From Bacillota bacterium (lineage in GTDB: Bacteria > Bacillota_I > Bacilli_A > RFN20 > CAG-826): DNA of 27,134 nt. Position numbers and translations under genes: made by a program. The notes under the pieces are model-generated. The model made no database searches, was not told where the DNA came from, and worked only from the letters and a program-made list of their open reading frames with translations. Shown here one piece after another: positions 5,874 to 14,297 of this stretch. The stretch's first letter is position 1. Every line of letters begins with the position of its first letter. The DNA is taken from assembly GCA_023393065.1 (NCBI GenBank), contig JAEWMX010000012.1:1-27134 (forward strand), given 5' to 3'.

Positions 5874-7007
5874 ATGGAACCAATTACTGCCGTTTTAAAT
5901 AACATCTTTCTGATCGTCGTTCTCGTCGCCTCTTTTTGGTTTATTCGCCGCCAGTTGACAAAGGGCGATTTTGCTCACCGGACAATTAAGTATATGTTTC
6001 TTCTGGCCGGTCTCTTGCTCGTAGCCGATGCCCTAATGCGCCTTAATCATTCCGCCGGTGTCTACAATGATTTAATGTGCAAAATATTAATTACGATCGT
6101 CACGACCTTCCTTCCCCTTCTCGGATTACTATGGTTTTTATATACATGTTATGCTACCAAAACTAATGTCCGCCTCTGGATCGTCTACACGGTGGCCATC
6201 ACCTTGCTTGCCATCAATTGCGCTTTAGCGCTTTTATCGGTAATTCCAGGATTTGATCTCTATTATACATTGATTGACCACAATCTCATTTTCGGTCCCT
6301 ACTATTTCATAAATACCATCATTCTTCTAATTCCGTTTTTAGCTTCGCTGATCGTCGTTTTTTCACAGTGGAACGTCATGCATCGCCACCGCAACCCCTT
6401 TACATTTTTTAATTTTAGCCTCATCCCTATCATCGCAATTGTCGCCCAGCATTTCTTCGCCGGATACTCTCTTTCCTTGATGGGCGTCGTCGCCTCCTTC
6501 ATCATCATCGTCTTAGATATTCAACACCAATTTGCCGTCACTGATTTTTTGACTGGATTAGGAAATCGCCGCAATCTGATCAAGTATGTTGGCCTCAAGA
6601 TTAAGAAACTGCACAACGGCGACAAATTCGCCGGCTTCATGCTCGACATCAATAACTTCAAAAAAATCAATGATAAATATGGTCACGCTCTTGGCGATCG
6701 AGTCTTAATCGATGTTGCTAATCTTCTTGTTTCCGTCACGAGCAAACAAGATTATGTCGCTCGTTTCGGCGGCGATGAATTCGTCTTGATCATCGACTTA
6801 TCTAACGAATCAGAAATCGAAGCTTACAAGAAAATTATTCGTGAAGCATGCGAAAAATATAATGCTCAAGAAAAGAATATACACACCATCGATTTGAGCA
6901 TCGGTTCGGCGCTGTTTAGCAAGTCCGAAGGCATGACCCCGACTCGCTTTTTAGAAATTATTGACGATCGCATGTACATCGATAAACAATCGACAAAATC
7001 GATTTAA
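5874..7007 (+). CDS. Membrane diguanylate cyclase (7 TM + GGDEF)
   Basis: Predicted to make c-di-GMP from two GTP at the membrane. Residues ~8-215 form about seven hydrophobic helices (e.g. 8-24, 41-56, 70-90, 99-123, 143-166, 176-195, 196-213), a plausible sensor. The GGDEF domain follows (~220-377): TDFLTGLGNRR opens it, LDINNFKKINDKYGH carries the metal-binding Asp and substrate Asn, and FGGDEF (299-303 for GGDEF) is intact. The inhibitory I-site RxxD five residues upstream reads SKQD, so the Arg is lost and feedback inhibition is probably weak or absent. No EAL or HD-GYP domain is fused. It is the only plus-strand gene in the left half and is divergent from the c-di-GMP riboswitch operon. 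The ribosome site (AAGAAAG) is modest. Confidence 0.93.
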   Translation: MEPITAVLNNIFLIVVLVASFWFIRRQLTKGDFAHRTIKYMFLLAGLLLVADALMRLNHSAGVYNDLMCKILITIVTTFLPLLGLLWFLYTCYATKTNVRLWIVYTVAITLLAINCALALLSVIPGFDLYYTLIDHNLIFGPYYFINTIILLIPFLASLIVVFSQWNVMHRHRNPFTFFNFSLIPIIAIVAQHFFAGYSLSLMGVVASFIIIVLDIQHQFAVTDFLTGLGNRRNLIKYVGLKIKKLHNGDKFAGFMLDINNFKKINDKYGHALGDRVLIDVANLLVSVTSKQDYVARFGGDEFVLIIDLSNESEIEAYKKIIREACEKYNAQEKNIHTIDLSIGSALFSKSEGMTPTRFLEIIDDRMYIDKQSTKSI

Positions 7008-7046
7008 TTTTCCGGTAAAAGTATATTTAAGTCCGCAAAAAGTCCA

Positions 7047-7988
7047 TTATTTATTTTTCTTTGGTTTATAAAATGAGCGGTCGTCCATCGCGTAAAGACG
7101 AGCGGTAAAGTCGCCTTCTTGCGTCTGGTCATAAGCTTTATCAAGGATCATCATCTTGGCATCCAAATCGTCGATAACGCTTAAGAGATAAGCTTCGCGA
7201 GTCAACGGCAAAACCGGTGATCCATATTCATATTTGCCGTGATGAGAAAGAACCATGTGCGATAAGAGCGTCGCTCCTTCGCCGCTGATTTTTAAGGTAT
7301 CGACGGCCTTTTGAATTTCAGCGTGAGTAATCGAGATGTGACCTAAGAGTTTACCATCCAAAGTATACTTGGGAATAATCGGCCCGCTCAATTCAAGCGT
7401 CTTGCCGAGATCGTGGAGGAGAATGCCGGCGATTAACATATCGCGGTCGATGCTCGGATACAGCTTAGCGAGAGCTTCGCCGAGGTCGGCCATCTGCAAA
7501 GTGTGATGGAGGAGGCCGGAAGCGAACTCGTGGTGGTTGCGGACGGCCGCCGGAAAGGTGATATAGCTTTTGTAGAACTTGTTTACTAGCGTCTTTGTCA
7601 ATAGTGAGACATCGGTATCTTTGAGAGAGTTGACATAGTAATCGAGCTGCTTTTCAAGCTCTTCGAGAGGAATGGGCGAAGACATCGTAAAACGAGTCGC
7701 GTCAAATTCACCATCAGCAACTTTGCTGACGGCGCGTATTTTGACTTGCAAGTTGTCGCGATAATTAAGAACATCGCCATCAATCAAGACGACATTTCCA
7801 ACTGTGAGAAGAGAAGCGTCTTCTTCGCTTAAGTCCCATTTCTTGGCCTCGATGGTCCCTGTTTTATCTTGCAAGGTAACATTCATATAGGCCAATCCGT
7901 TATTAGTGATGCCTTTATTGGCATTGACGACGAGTAGAGGGCCGCGAAGCAAATCGCTCTCCTGTAAATCTTTAATCCATTTCATCAT
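7047..7988 (-). CDS. yhaM: YhaM-type 3'-5' exoribonuclease (OB fold + HD domain)
   Basis: 313 aa, the usual length of the YhaM/CMP-binding-factor family, cytoplasmic metal-dependent 3'-5' exonucleases that trim RNA and act on single-stranded DNA. Residues ~15-95 form an OB-fold nucleic-acid-binding domain (ANKGITNNGLAYMNVTLQDKTG is the first strands region). The HD domain follows, with LLHHTLQM (H161/H162), LLHDLGK (H192-D193) and LSHHGK (H249/H250) as metal ligands. Two ATGs open the frame after AAGGAGG; the start overlaps the end of recX by 17 bases. It is the last gene of the operon descending from 11399. It is convergent with the GGDEF gene, and I see no clear terminator in the 39 bases between them. 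Confidence 0.92.
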   Translation of the reverse strand: MMKWIKDLQESDLLRGPLLVVNANKGITNNGLAYMNVTLQDKTGTIEAKKWDLSEEDASLLTVGNVVLIDGDVLNYRDNLQVKIRAVSKVADGEFDATRFTMSSPIPLEELEKQLDYYVNSLKDTDVSLLTKTLVNKFYKSYITFPAAVRNHHEFASGLLHHTLQMADLGEALAKLYPSIDRDMLIAGILLHDLGKTLELSGPIIPKYTLDGKLLGHISITHAEIQKAVDTLKISGEGATLLSHMVLSHHGKYEYGSPVLPLTREAYLLSVIDDLDAKMMILDKAYDQTQEGDFTARLYAMDDRSFYKPKKNK

Positions 7989-8763
7989 CTTTTTCCTCCT
8001 TCTTCATAATAGATATTATGTCTTGATATCGATAGCCTTTAGCGAGCAGGTAGTTCATGATCTTCTGCCGATTCTTGCCGATGCTTTTTCGCTTAACGGA
8101 AGCGTAATCTTTACTTAAGGCCGCTAACTCGGTTTGGCCATCGCCTTTTTTAATCTTATCCGCGAGCTTGATGGCAATGCTCGATGAATAGCCGAGCCTG
8201 AGCAGCGAATCGTAGATGCGCCGTTTTCTTTGATTATAATTATATCGCGCGAATTTAGTTTCTAAATTAGGTAACATTATCCTCGCGCGTTCTTCTTCAT
8301 CTTGAGGGCTAAATTCAATGCTTTTCACTAAGTGCTGCGGCACGCCTTTTTCATAGAGCCCGCGAATGATGCGCTCCTGGCCATATCCTTTGTTTTTAGC
8401 GAATTGCACATAATCATCGACAAATTGCCGATCGTCGAGGAGACCGCTCTCGCTCAGGATATCGATAATTTTATCGATTTGTGCCTTATGCGCTCCTTTT
8501 GCTTCTAACTTGGTGATTAAAGCTTTCTTGGTCGGATGGCCTTTGGTGACGGAAATCAAAGCGCTTTTGAGGAGTTTATCAATCTCGTCGCGCGTCTTAA
8601 TTTTTTGCAGTTCTTCATCGTCTAATGCTTTGCCGACATACAGACGAAATTCGGTATAGGTATCGAGGCTAATTTTTATTTCTTCGCTCGGAAAAACAAT
8701 CGTAACTTTCGTCTTGCCGATCTTAATCTTTAAAATCTCATTACCACTTTTTTCTAATCGCAC
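7972..8763 (-). CDS. recX: Regulatory protein RecX
   Basis: RecX proteins bind RecA filaments and limit recombinase and SOS activity. The protein has a ~60-residue N-terminal beta part (ILKIKIGKTKVTIVF), then repeated three-helix modules. Visible motifs include SKGHPTKKAL-like and LLDDRQFVDDYVQFAKNKGYGQERIIRGLYEKGV, shared by RecX proteins, and further copies with NQRKRRIYDSLLRLGYSS and RQKIMNYLLAKGYRY. I chose the GTG at 8761-8763 (263 aa), preceded by AAGGTG seven bases upstream, because it matches the family N-terminus. The frame stays open further upstream to 8934, but that extension is Ser/Lys/Arg-rich and lies wholly inside the glycosyltransferase gene. It overlaps that gene by 23 bases, so the two are probably translationally coupled. 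Confidence 0.9.
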   Translation of the reverse strand: MRLEKSGNEILKIKIGKTKVTIVFPSEEIKISLDTYTEFRLYVGKALDDEELQKIKTRDEIDKLLKSALISVTKGHPTKKALITKLEAKGAHKAQIDKIIDILSESGLLDDRQFVDDYVQFAKNKGYGQERIIRGLYEKGVPQHLVKSIEFSPQDEEERARIMLPNLETKFARYNYNQRKRRIYDSLLRLGYSSSIAIKLADKIKKGDGQTELAALSKDYASVKRKSIGKNRQKIMNYLLAKGYRYQDIISIMKKEEKDDEMD

Positions 8764-9916
8764 GGCGGTACACCTTGATGATATTTTGATAAAAAGTCTC
8801 GATCGAATATGGTTCAATGCCATCTTTGGCTTTTTTGACGATGGCCTTGACCTTGGCTTTAGAAAGGGCGAGAACTTTTTCAAAGACGCGCGGGAAATCA
8901 TCGGGACCCTGGTAAAAGAATCCGGTCTCTCCATCGTTGATAACCCCGATTAAGTTCGTGTCGTAACGGGTGATGACCAAAAGGTCAGAAGCCATCGATT
9001 CCATGAAGGTCAATCCTTGTGTTTCGCTTAAGGAGGCGCATAGAAAATAGTCGCCTAAGTGATAGTAGTACTGGACCTCATCAGGCAGGACGCGTCCGAC
9101 GAAGGTCGTGTTACGAGAGATACCAAGTTCTTCGGCGAGGAGCTTTAATTCTTCGAGAGCGGGACCACCGCCGACGACGAGAAGCTGTGTCTTGTAGCGA
9201 GGTTTTGTCTTTAAAAATGACGCGTAGGATTTAAGGCAGACATCAATGCTTTTTTCCTTAGCGACGCGCCCCAAGACCAAAAGAGTCGTCACGCTTGGAT
9301 CGGGGCGGTACTTTTTCCTCAGACCATCGAGTTTTGCCTGGTCGATATTTTCGATGGAAAACTTTGAAAAATCAGTTCCCGTCGGTACGACATGAATGTA
9401 ATTATCGACGCCGATATAGCGCATGTAATCCTTGGTTTTCACACTAGGAATAACGAACTCGTCAACTCCGGAAATAATGCTCTTCGTAAAGGTTCTGACC
9501 GCGCTTTTAGCAAAGCGGTCGAAGTAGCCCTTCGTCGCATAATGGGTATAGTCTTCATACATAGTATGATAGGTATAAACTTTGGGAAGCTTAAGCAGCC
9601 TGGTGACAATGTGTCCAAAAGCACCGATTCCGGCATCGGTTTGAATGTGCACGACATCGGGTTGAAAGGCGCGAATCATCTTCATCGCTTTGGAATTATA
9701 AATCCATGACATGCGATAACCGTAGAGCTTTTTTAGTTCCGCTCCCGGAATGCGGAGAATACCATCGATGTATGTCACTTCTTTACTCGATGGATTAGTC
9801 GTGATGACTAGCGCTTGATGACCGTGGCTAACAAGCGTGCTAAAAAGGGATCGCGTCGAAGTTGCGACGCCGTTGATTTCGGGTGGGTAAGTGTCGGAAA
9901 AGATGGCGATATTCAT
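8741..9916 (-). CDS. GT4 glycosyltransferase, diacylglycerol glucosyltransferase-like
   Basis: 391 aa with the two-domain GT-B architecture of retaining GT4 enzymes. The N-terminal MNIAIFSDTYPPEINGVATS is the typical opening of the group that includes Acholeplasma monoglucosyl-diacylglycerol synthase. The C-terminal domain has the nucleotide-sugar binding pattern LLVLGRVAKEKS (~212-223) and the EX7E motif with E298 and E306 (ETQGLTFME). No signal peptide or TM helix is seen; such enzymes bind the inner leaflet through basic surfaces. Substrate by analogy: nucleotide sugar plus diacylglycerol, giving a membrane glycolipid; not proven from sequence. It lies 10 bases downstream of a flippase-like membrane protein, a common pairing in Gram-positives, which supports a lipid role. 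Confidence 0.87.
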   Translation of the reverse strand: MNIAIFSDTYPPEINGVATSTRSLFSTLVSHGHQALVITTNPSSKEVTYIDGILRIPGAELKKLYGYRMSWIYNSKAMKMIRAFQPDVVHIQTDAGIGAFGHIVTRLLKLPKVYTYHTMYEDYTHYATKGYFDRFAKSAVRTFTKSIISGVDEFVIPSVKTKDYMRYIGVDNYIHVVPTGTDFSKFSIENIDQAKLDGLRKKYRPDPSVTTLLVLGRVAKEKSIDVCLKSYASFLKTKPRYKTQLLVVGGGPALEELKLLAEELGISRNTTFVGRVLPDEVQYYYHLGDYFLCASLSETQGLTFMESMASDLLVITRYDTNLIGVINDGETGFFYQGPDDFPRVFEKVLALSKAKVKAIVKKAKDGIEPYSIETFYQNIIKVYRRAIRKKW

Positions 9917-9926
9917 ATCTTAATTA

Positions 9927-11399
9927 TCACTTAATTTCAATGCTGTCCCAAGGCTCATCGCTCTTCTTTTTAGCGACCGGCTTTTTATTCTTGGGTTTAG
10001 CGGACGATTTCTTTGGAGTTTTTTTGCCGGCTGCCACTTTCTTATTAAGCGGTTTCTTTTTATTAGAGCGAAGCATCGCTTCTTCGCCGAGGGCTTCCTC
10101 GATTTCATCCGTCTTTTTTCCTGGAGTGAGCATCTTGCTCAAACTGCGAAGCTTATCTTGTATTTCGCGGCGAGAAAGGCGCGCTGTTTCATATAAGGTA
10201 TCGGCGCTGCGCTTTCTTTCTTCATATGTTTGAAGTTGCAAATCGATGAAAGTCTGGCGGTCGGCCTTTTCGATGTGCTCCTTCGGCGACGAACGATAGA
10301 AGGCCGTTACGAGCCCAGCAAAAAGAACGACGATATGGAAGGTGGCGGTTCGCCAGATAATCTGAGCCGCAACCGTGTTGGCGTATGTATCAAAAAAGCC
10401 ATTGAAAATAACGAGGAAAAAGTATTCGCTGACCCCCGCTGAACCCGGAAGCGGAATCAGGCCGGTAATCATCTGGTGATAGCTCGATAAGAAAACTCCA
10501 TCCCAGAATCCGTTAAAAGACATGGCGCCGGTCACGGTATCGTTATAGGCGTTAAGAGCGATACCCGCCAGCCAAGGAATTGAATATTTGCTAATTAAAG
10601 ATATGGCGAAAAGAAGCATGATGAGAATCGTGACGGGAATATTCGATTGCAGACGCCGCAGTTCAATTTTGAAGTTTTCGACCTGAATTCGCAGCGATTC
10701 TCTCAATTTATCAGGATTTTTCACAAGTTTAAAGCGACTGAGTAGGCCGATGCCATAATGCATAATCAAGTTGTGGAACTTGTGTGAATATGACATCAGG
10801 ACAAGAAGCAAGATGACTGAGAGATTGATAACGAAACCGAGAATCGTAAAAACGATGACGGGAATTTCTTTGATTGAGATGCTTCCTAGTTCGATCGTGA
10901 AGTTAGCCATGCTAGAAAGCAGAGGCCACTTAACCGAAACAGCAACCGTACCTAATATGACTAAGACGATTTGATATAAGATGAAAGCCATGACCATGAT
11001 CGAAGCCCCATTTGACGGCTCGACGCCTTGTTTGCGCATCGTGTAGACCTGCATGATCTGTCCGCCTGAGGCCGAAGGGGTGACGGCATTAAAAAAAGCT
11101 CCGACCATCGAAGTGGCTAAACCTTGATGGTACTTGTATCGCCTCGTATATAGCCGGGCGAAAACAAAAATAATCAAACCGTCAATCAAGTAGCTGAAGA
11201 CGACCATGCCGATAATCAGGACGAGGATTTTCCAGTCGCTCGTGCGAAGAGCCAGGGCGGTTTCAGCAAAGTTATCTTTTAAAGATAAAAAGATGGCTAA
11301 ACCGGTGGCGATGATGACGAGCAAAAGATAAATTAGATAACGGTTTTTACCGGATTTTTTCTTTTCGTTAATCGGAGACTCGAAATTTATTTCTTCCAT
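9927..11399 (-). CDS. Lysylphosphatidylglycerol-synthase TM-family (flippase-like) membrane protein with Lys-rich tail
   Basis: 490 aa with about eight hydrophobic helices between residues ~20 and 360. Two family signatures are visible: NAVTPSASGGQIMQVYTMRKQGV (~108-130) and LIPLPGSAGVSEYFFLV (~315-331), characteristic of the membrane domain of MprF and of stand-alone YbhN-like proteins. The soluble aminoacyl-transferase domain of MprF is absent. After residue ~385 comes a cytoplasmic helical stretch, then a ~45-residue tail extremely rich in Lys/Pro/Ala (443-490), which is unusual for the family. First gene of the operon with the glycosyltransferase, recX and yhaM. An extended -10 (TGCTAAAAT, 11418-11426) lies 18 bases before the ATG and no ribosome site is evident. 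A role in lipid translocation or modification is inferred. Confidence 0.85.
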   Translation of the reverse strand: MEEINFESPINEKKKSGKNRYLIYLLLVIIATGLAIFLSLKDNFAETALALRTSDWKILVLIIGMVVFSYLIDGLIIFVFARLYTRRYKYHQGLATSMVGAFFNAVTPSASGGQIMQVYTMRKQGVEPSNGASIMVMAFILYQIVLVILGTVAVSVKWPLLSSMANFTIELGSISIKEIPVIVFTILGFVINLSVILLLVLMSYSHKFHNLIMHYGIGLLSRFKLVKNPDKLRESLRIQVENFKIELRRLQSNIPVTILIMLLFAISLISKYSIPWLAGIALNAYNDTVTGAMSFNGFWDGVFLSSYHQMITGLIPLPGSAGVSEYFFLVIFNGFFDTYANTVAAQIIWRTATFHIVVLFAGLVTAFYRSSPKEHIEKADRQTFIDLQLQTYEERKRSADTLYETARLSRREIQDKLRSLSKMLTPGKKTDEIEEALGEEAMLRSNKKKPLNKKVAAGKKTPKKSSAKPKNKKPVAKKKSDEPWDSIEIK

Positions 11400-11417
11400 A
11401 CGCTGATAACATTCGTC

Positions 11418-11426
11418 ATTTTAGCA
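11418..11426 (-). promoter_or_regulatory. Extended -10 promoter close to the start of the 9927-11399 gene
   Basis: TGCTAAAAT on the minus strand (TG-N-TAAAAT). No good -35 lies 16-18 bases above. Only 18 bases separate it from the ATG, so the 5' UTR would be about 11 nt, with no recognisable ribosome site. Confidence 0.5.
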
Positions 11427-11516
11427 CAATCACGCTTTCTTTCGTATTCATAATACGACAATCGAAAACGTAATGAGAAGAAAAGTATGGAGATAGCAAA
11501 GCAAAATATGCACCAC

Positions 11517-12203
11517 TCAAATTATAAGAAGAAAGACTCCGATAAGTTGCAAAGATGTCCCGAGCAAAACAAAGAGATGAAAAACACCGTGCATCCACTT
11601 GAGCTTATGACCGATGGCGTAGAAGACGACGCCGACGGTATACGAAATACCGCCAAATAAGACGAGCAGCATAATCGGTAGCGATATCATAGAGAGAGCC
11701 GGATAAAAGATGACGATGAACCAACCCATGACAACATAGAGGATGACAGTGACAATCGATGTGATTTTCCCATTGAGGTTAAAAACATTCATAATCGTTC
11801 CGATTAAGAGACCAGATAATTGGACGATCATGATAATCAACCCGTAATTGGTACCTTCGAAAGCGAAGGCGCAGATTGGTGCATAGGTTCCAGCAATCAA
11901 AAGATAGATCGTATTGTGATCGAGAAGGCGAAAGAGTTTTTTCCAAACACTTTTTGGTGATAAGGCATGATAAATTGTCGATGTTGAATAAAGGAAGATC
12001 ATCGAGATGGCGAAAAATATCAAAGACATCGTTTGCCAAATGTTAAAATCAAACATAATCGTCAATGCGATAAAAGCTCCAAGCGCAATAAGACCGATGA
12101 CGATGCCGATTGCGTGGGTGATGAAATTAAAACGCTCTTCACCTTTTGAATATTTTGGAAGCATTTGCGATTGTAAATTTTCTTTAATCTCGGCGACAGT
12201 CAT
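11517..12203 (-). CDS. Hemolysin III / PAQR-family membrane protein
   Basis: 228 aa from the ATG at 12201-12203, chosen because AGAGGA precedes it and it gives the usual family length; the frame is open 51 bases further upstream. A short cytoplasmic N-terminus (KGEERFNFITHAIGI) is followed by seven hydrophobic helices. Family motifs visible are FLYSTSTIYHAL, the LLDHNTIYLLIAGTYAPI segment and GHKLKWMHGVFHLFVLLG near the C-terminus. These contain the His/Asp set thought to bind zinc in PAQR-like proteins. Bacterial members are commonly annotated as hemolysin III, but their physiological role is poorly defined and haemolytic activity should not be assumed. It ends in TGA. It has no close same-strand partner: 117 bases separate it from the flippase-like gene. 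Confidence 0.92.
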   Translation of the reverse strand: MTVAEIKENLQSQMLPKYSKGEERFNFITHAIGIVIGLIALGAFIALTIMFDFNIWQTMSLIFFAISMIFLYSTSTIYHALSPKSVWKKLFRLLDHNTIYLLIAGTYAPICAFAFEGTNYGLIIMIVQLSGLLIGTIMNVFNLNGKITSIVTVILYVVMGWFIVIFYPALSMISLPIMLLVLFGGISYTVGVVFYAIGHKLKWMHGVFHLFVLLGTSLQLIGVFLLII

Positions 12204-12769
12204 ATCTCTTTCCTCTACCTCTTCACTATACAAATGAACAAACAAGAATAACACCTACGATTAGGACGAACAAAAAGAGATTAATTTTTACATGAGTAGA
12301 ATTATATTTATTTCTCTCCTGGGAGTAGAGAAACAAACGATATGCAGCACAATTGCTCAAAACTTCTACAGTTTATTCAGGATGTTCGAATTGGAGTTGT
12401 AGAAAAAAATCTCGATTATACAATTCGCTATTTTGCATGCATTGTGTAATGCAACTATAAGCATATGAATCGTTTCATTTTGAAACAATAGAGTATTCAA
12501 GCGTTTCATAGTGGCTCGATTATAGAATTGTCTACCGACTTATATCATCGATTGTTCTCAAGATTGCATTCTGTAAAAGAGTTCGTCGCCAGGCATCATC
12601 AAACGGACATGGAATTGAAAAATGCTCTTCTAAGTAATAAAAAGGCTAATAAATCAGCCGTATAGATGTCGAGTGCGTTAAATGATTTTTGTTTTAATGC
12701 AATTATCAAATTCCAGGATTAATTTTTGCTCGAATATATAACATGAACGCAGTTTTTTATAATTTTATT
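12204..12769. other. 566-base gap without a recognisable gene
   Basis: The region is AT-rich and stop-riddled in all frames. The longest reading frame I can follow begins with ATG near 12341 on the plus strand and stops after 35 codons, with no recognisable similarity and no ribosome site. Visible features: an inverted repeat TTTCTCT/AGAGAAA around 12311-12333, a TATAAT on the minus strand at 12306-12301 without a good -35, and a short dyad TTGCAT/ATGCAA near 12440-12462. It may hold a decayed gene and the hemolysin III promoter; nothing firmer can be supported. Confidence 0.45.
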
Positions 12770-14050
12770 CTACGGTTTTAAACATGCAATAGGAATGACA
12801 TATATATCATCTTCTCGTTTGTAGGCAAACAAATCACTTGCAGTTATTACAGCTAAAAATGAAGGTTTGCTCATTTTATCCTGATCGATTTTATCCTTTA
12901 ATTTTATTAGTGTCTCAGCGCCTTCATTAATTGATTTTTCCCCGCCTAACTTAACTTCAATTAAACCCCACCTTCCGTCGTTAAGATGAATGACGGCATC
13001 CGCCTCCAATCCTGATTTATCGCGGTAGTTATAGACATTGCCTTCCAATGATTGAGCATATATTTTTAAGTCTCTTAAAACCAAGTTTTCGAAAAGCAAT
13101 CCGAAAGTGTTTAAATCGCTCATCAAATCATTGGGGGTTGCATCTAAGATAGCTGTTGCAATCGATGGATCAACAAAGTGCTTGGTACTAGTTGTTCTAA
13201 TTGCTGTTTTTGATCTGAGTTTAGGTGTCCAACTTTCCGTCTCATCAATCACAAACAACTTAACAAATGCTTCTAAGTATGAATTTACAGTACGTATATC
13301 TTGGATATCAGCCGCCGCTTCGACATCCTTCAATATTGTTGTCATGTTAGCTGCCGTTGAAATGTGACGGGCGTATGACTTCAAAATCATTCTAGCTCGT
13401 TTTGAATTTCTTTTAACGTCATCAACGCTTGTAATGTCATTCGCAACGAGCGCATTAACATAATCTTTTGCATAGTTTAAAACTATTTCTTGATTCTTTT
13501 CAATAACAGCACTGGGAAAACCACCTCTACAAATGATGTGCGCTATATCTTTTAATTGGTATTTGTTTTTTCCGGATATGTTGCCGTTTTTATTAAACAA
13601 TTGTCCCAACGAGACTTCTCCGCTGCTTTCGTTGCTCTCCCACATACTCATTGTTCGCATCATTATTTTCTTAATACGTCCAATCCCGCTATGACGTTCT
13701 TTGTCTGCAATTGGTTTTGCTGATCCCGTCAATATAAATAATCCCTTTCCGGACACTTCATCAACGTAATTTCTAATATAGTCCCAAAGCTCTGGAATTT
13801 TTTGCCATTCATCAAAAAGCAATGGTTTTTCACCAGATAATAAATTATCATCGCCAATATCAGCTAGAATTCTATACTGCTTATATGTGGCTGGTTTTTG
13901 CAGTTTGACAACACTTTTAGCAAACCTTTCTGATGTTGTTGATTTGCCACACCATTTTGGGCCTTCGATGACTATACACCCATTTGTTTTCATCGATTGT
14001 GTGATTGCGTGCTCAATTAGTCTCGGTAAATACATCGCTTCTCTCTTCAT
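12770..14050 (-). CDS. AAA ATPase of the DUF4143 family
   Basis: 426 aa from the ATG at 14050. An in-frame GTG at 14062 is possible, but the predicted transcription start (~14067) would leave it almost no leader. The N-terminal ATPase shows a Walker A motif GPKWCGKST (~30-38), Walker B-like PLLFDEWQ, and a sensor-like LFILTGSAKP. The C-terminal DUF4143 region ends with GLEADAVIHLNDGRWGLIEVK, a pattern like the PD-(D/E)XK nuclease fold core (E-A-D ... E-V-K). Proteins of this architecture are widespread, often in genomic accessory positions, and their biochemical role is unclear; links to toxin-antitoxin-like or mobile regions have been proposed. It stands alone, flanked by a gene-poor gap and tRNA genes, with a strong promoter overlapping a direct repeat. 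A recent arrival next to tRNA genes is plausible but unproven. Confidence 0.88.
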   Translation of the reverse strand: MKREAMYLPRLIEHAITQSMKTNGCIVIEGPKWCGKSTTSERFAKSVVKLQKPATYKQYRILADIGDDNLLSGEKPLLFDEWQKIPELWDYIRNYVDEVSGKGLFILTGSAKPIADKERHSGIGRIKKIMMRTMSMWESNESSGEVSLGQLFNKNGNISGKNKYQLKDIAHIICRGGFPSAVIEKNQEIVLNYAKDYVNALVANDITSVDDVKRNSKRARMILKSYARHISTAANMTTILKDVEAAADIQDIRTVNSYLEAFVKLFVIDETESWTPKLRSKTAIRTTSTKHFVDPSIATAILDATPNDLMSDLNTFGLLFENLVLRDLKIYAQSLEGNVYNYRDKSGLEADAVIHLNDGRWGLIEVKLGGEKSINEGAETLIKLKDKIDQDKMSKPSFLAVITASDLFAYKREDDIYVIPIACLKP

Positions 14051-14073
14051 TATCCTCGCCACCTCTTAGACAT

Positions 14074-14101
14074 ATAATACTTGTAATGTATGTTTTGTCA
14101 A
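14074..14101 (-). promoter_or_regulatory. Strong sigma-A-type promoter of the DUF4143 gene
   Basis: On the minus strand TTGACA (14101-14096), a 16-base spacer, TATTAT (14079-14074). The -35 and part of the spacer lie inside one copy of the 15-base direct repeat, so a repressor bound there would block transcription. Confidence 0.75.
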
Positions 14102-14122
14102 TGTTTTAATGTATGTTTTGTC
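14085..14122. repeat. Pair of 15-base direct repeats over the promoter (operator-like)
   Basis: GACAAAACATACATT (minus-strand reading) occurs at 14085-14099 and again, identical, at 14108-14122, 23 bases apart, i.e. about two helical turns. One copy covers the -35/spacer and the other lies upstream. This arrangement is typical of cooperative repressor or activator sites; the binding protein is unknown. Confidence 0.6.
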
Positions 14123-14297
14123 TTTTCTATTTGAATATGAAAACAAATTTACCTACCTAAAATATAAGGTATTGGAGAAACCTTCATCAAATACTTATTT
14201 GATTCATTTTGCATCATTATATGATTTAATCATTTCAAAAAGAATAGATTTTGTGTCTTTATATGTTTCAAGAATAGATTCTTAAAATAATTCTTCA

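Noticed and set aside
8764..8934. N-terminal extension of RecX to 8934
   Set aside because: The added residues are Ser/Lys/Arg-rich, do not fit RecX, and are entirely inside the glycosyltransferase gene; the GTG at 8763 has a spaced ribosome site.
12341..12448. 35-codon reading frame in the 12.2-12.8 kb gap
   Set aside because: No ribosome site, no recognisable similarity and very short; treated as non-coding or remnant.
14230..14290. Repeated AAGAATAGATT-like 11-mers downstream of tRNA-Leu
   Set aside because: Short, AT-rich and not obviously structured; a weak terminator is possible, but support is insufficient to list it.
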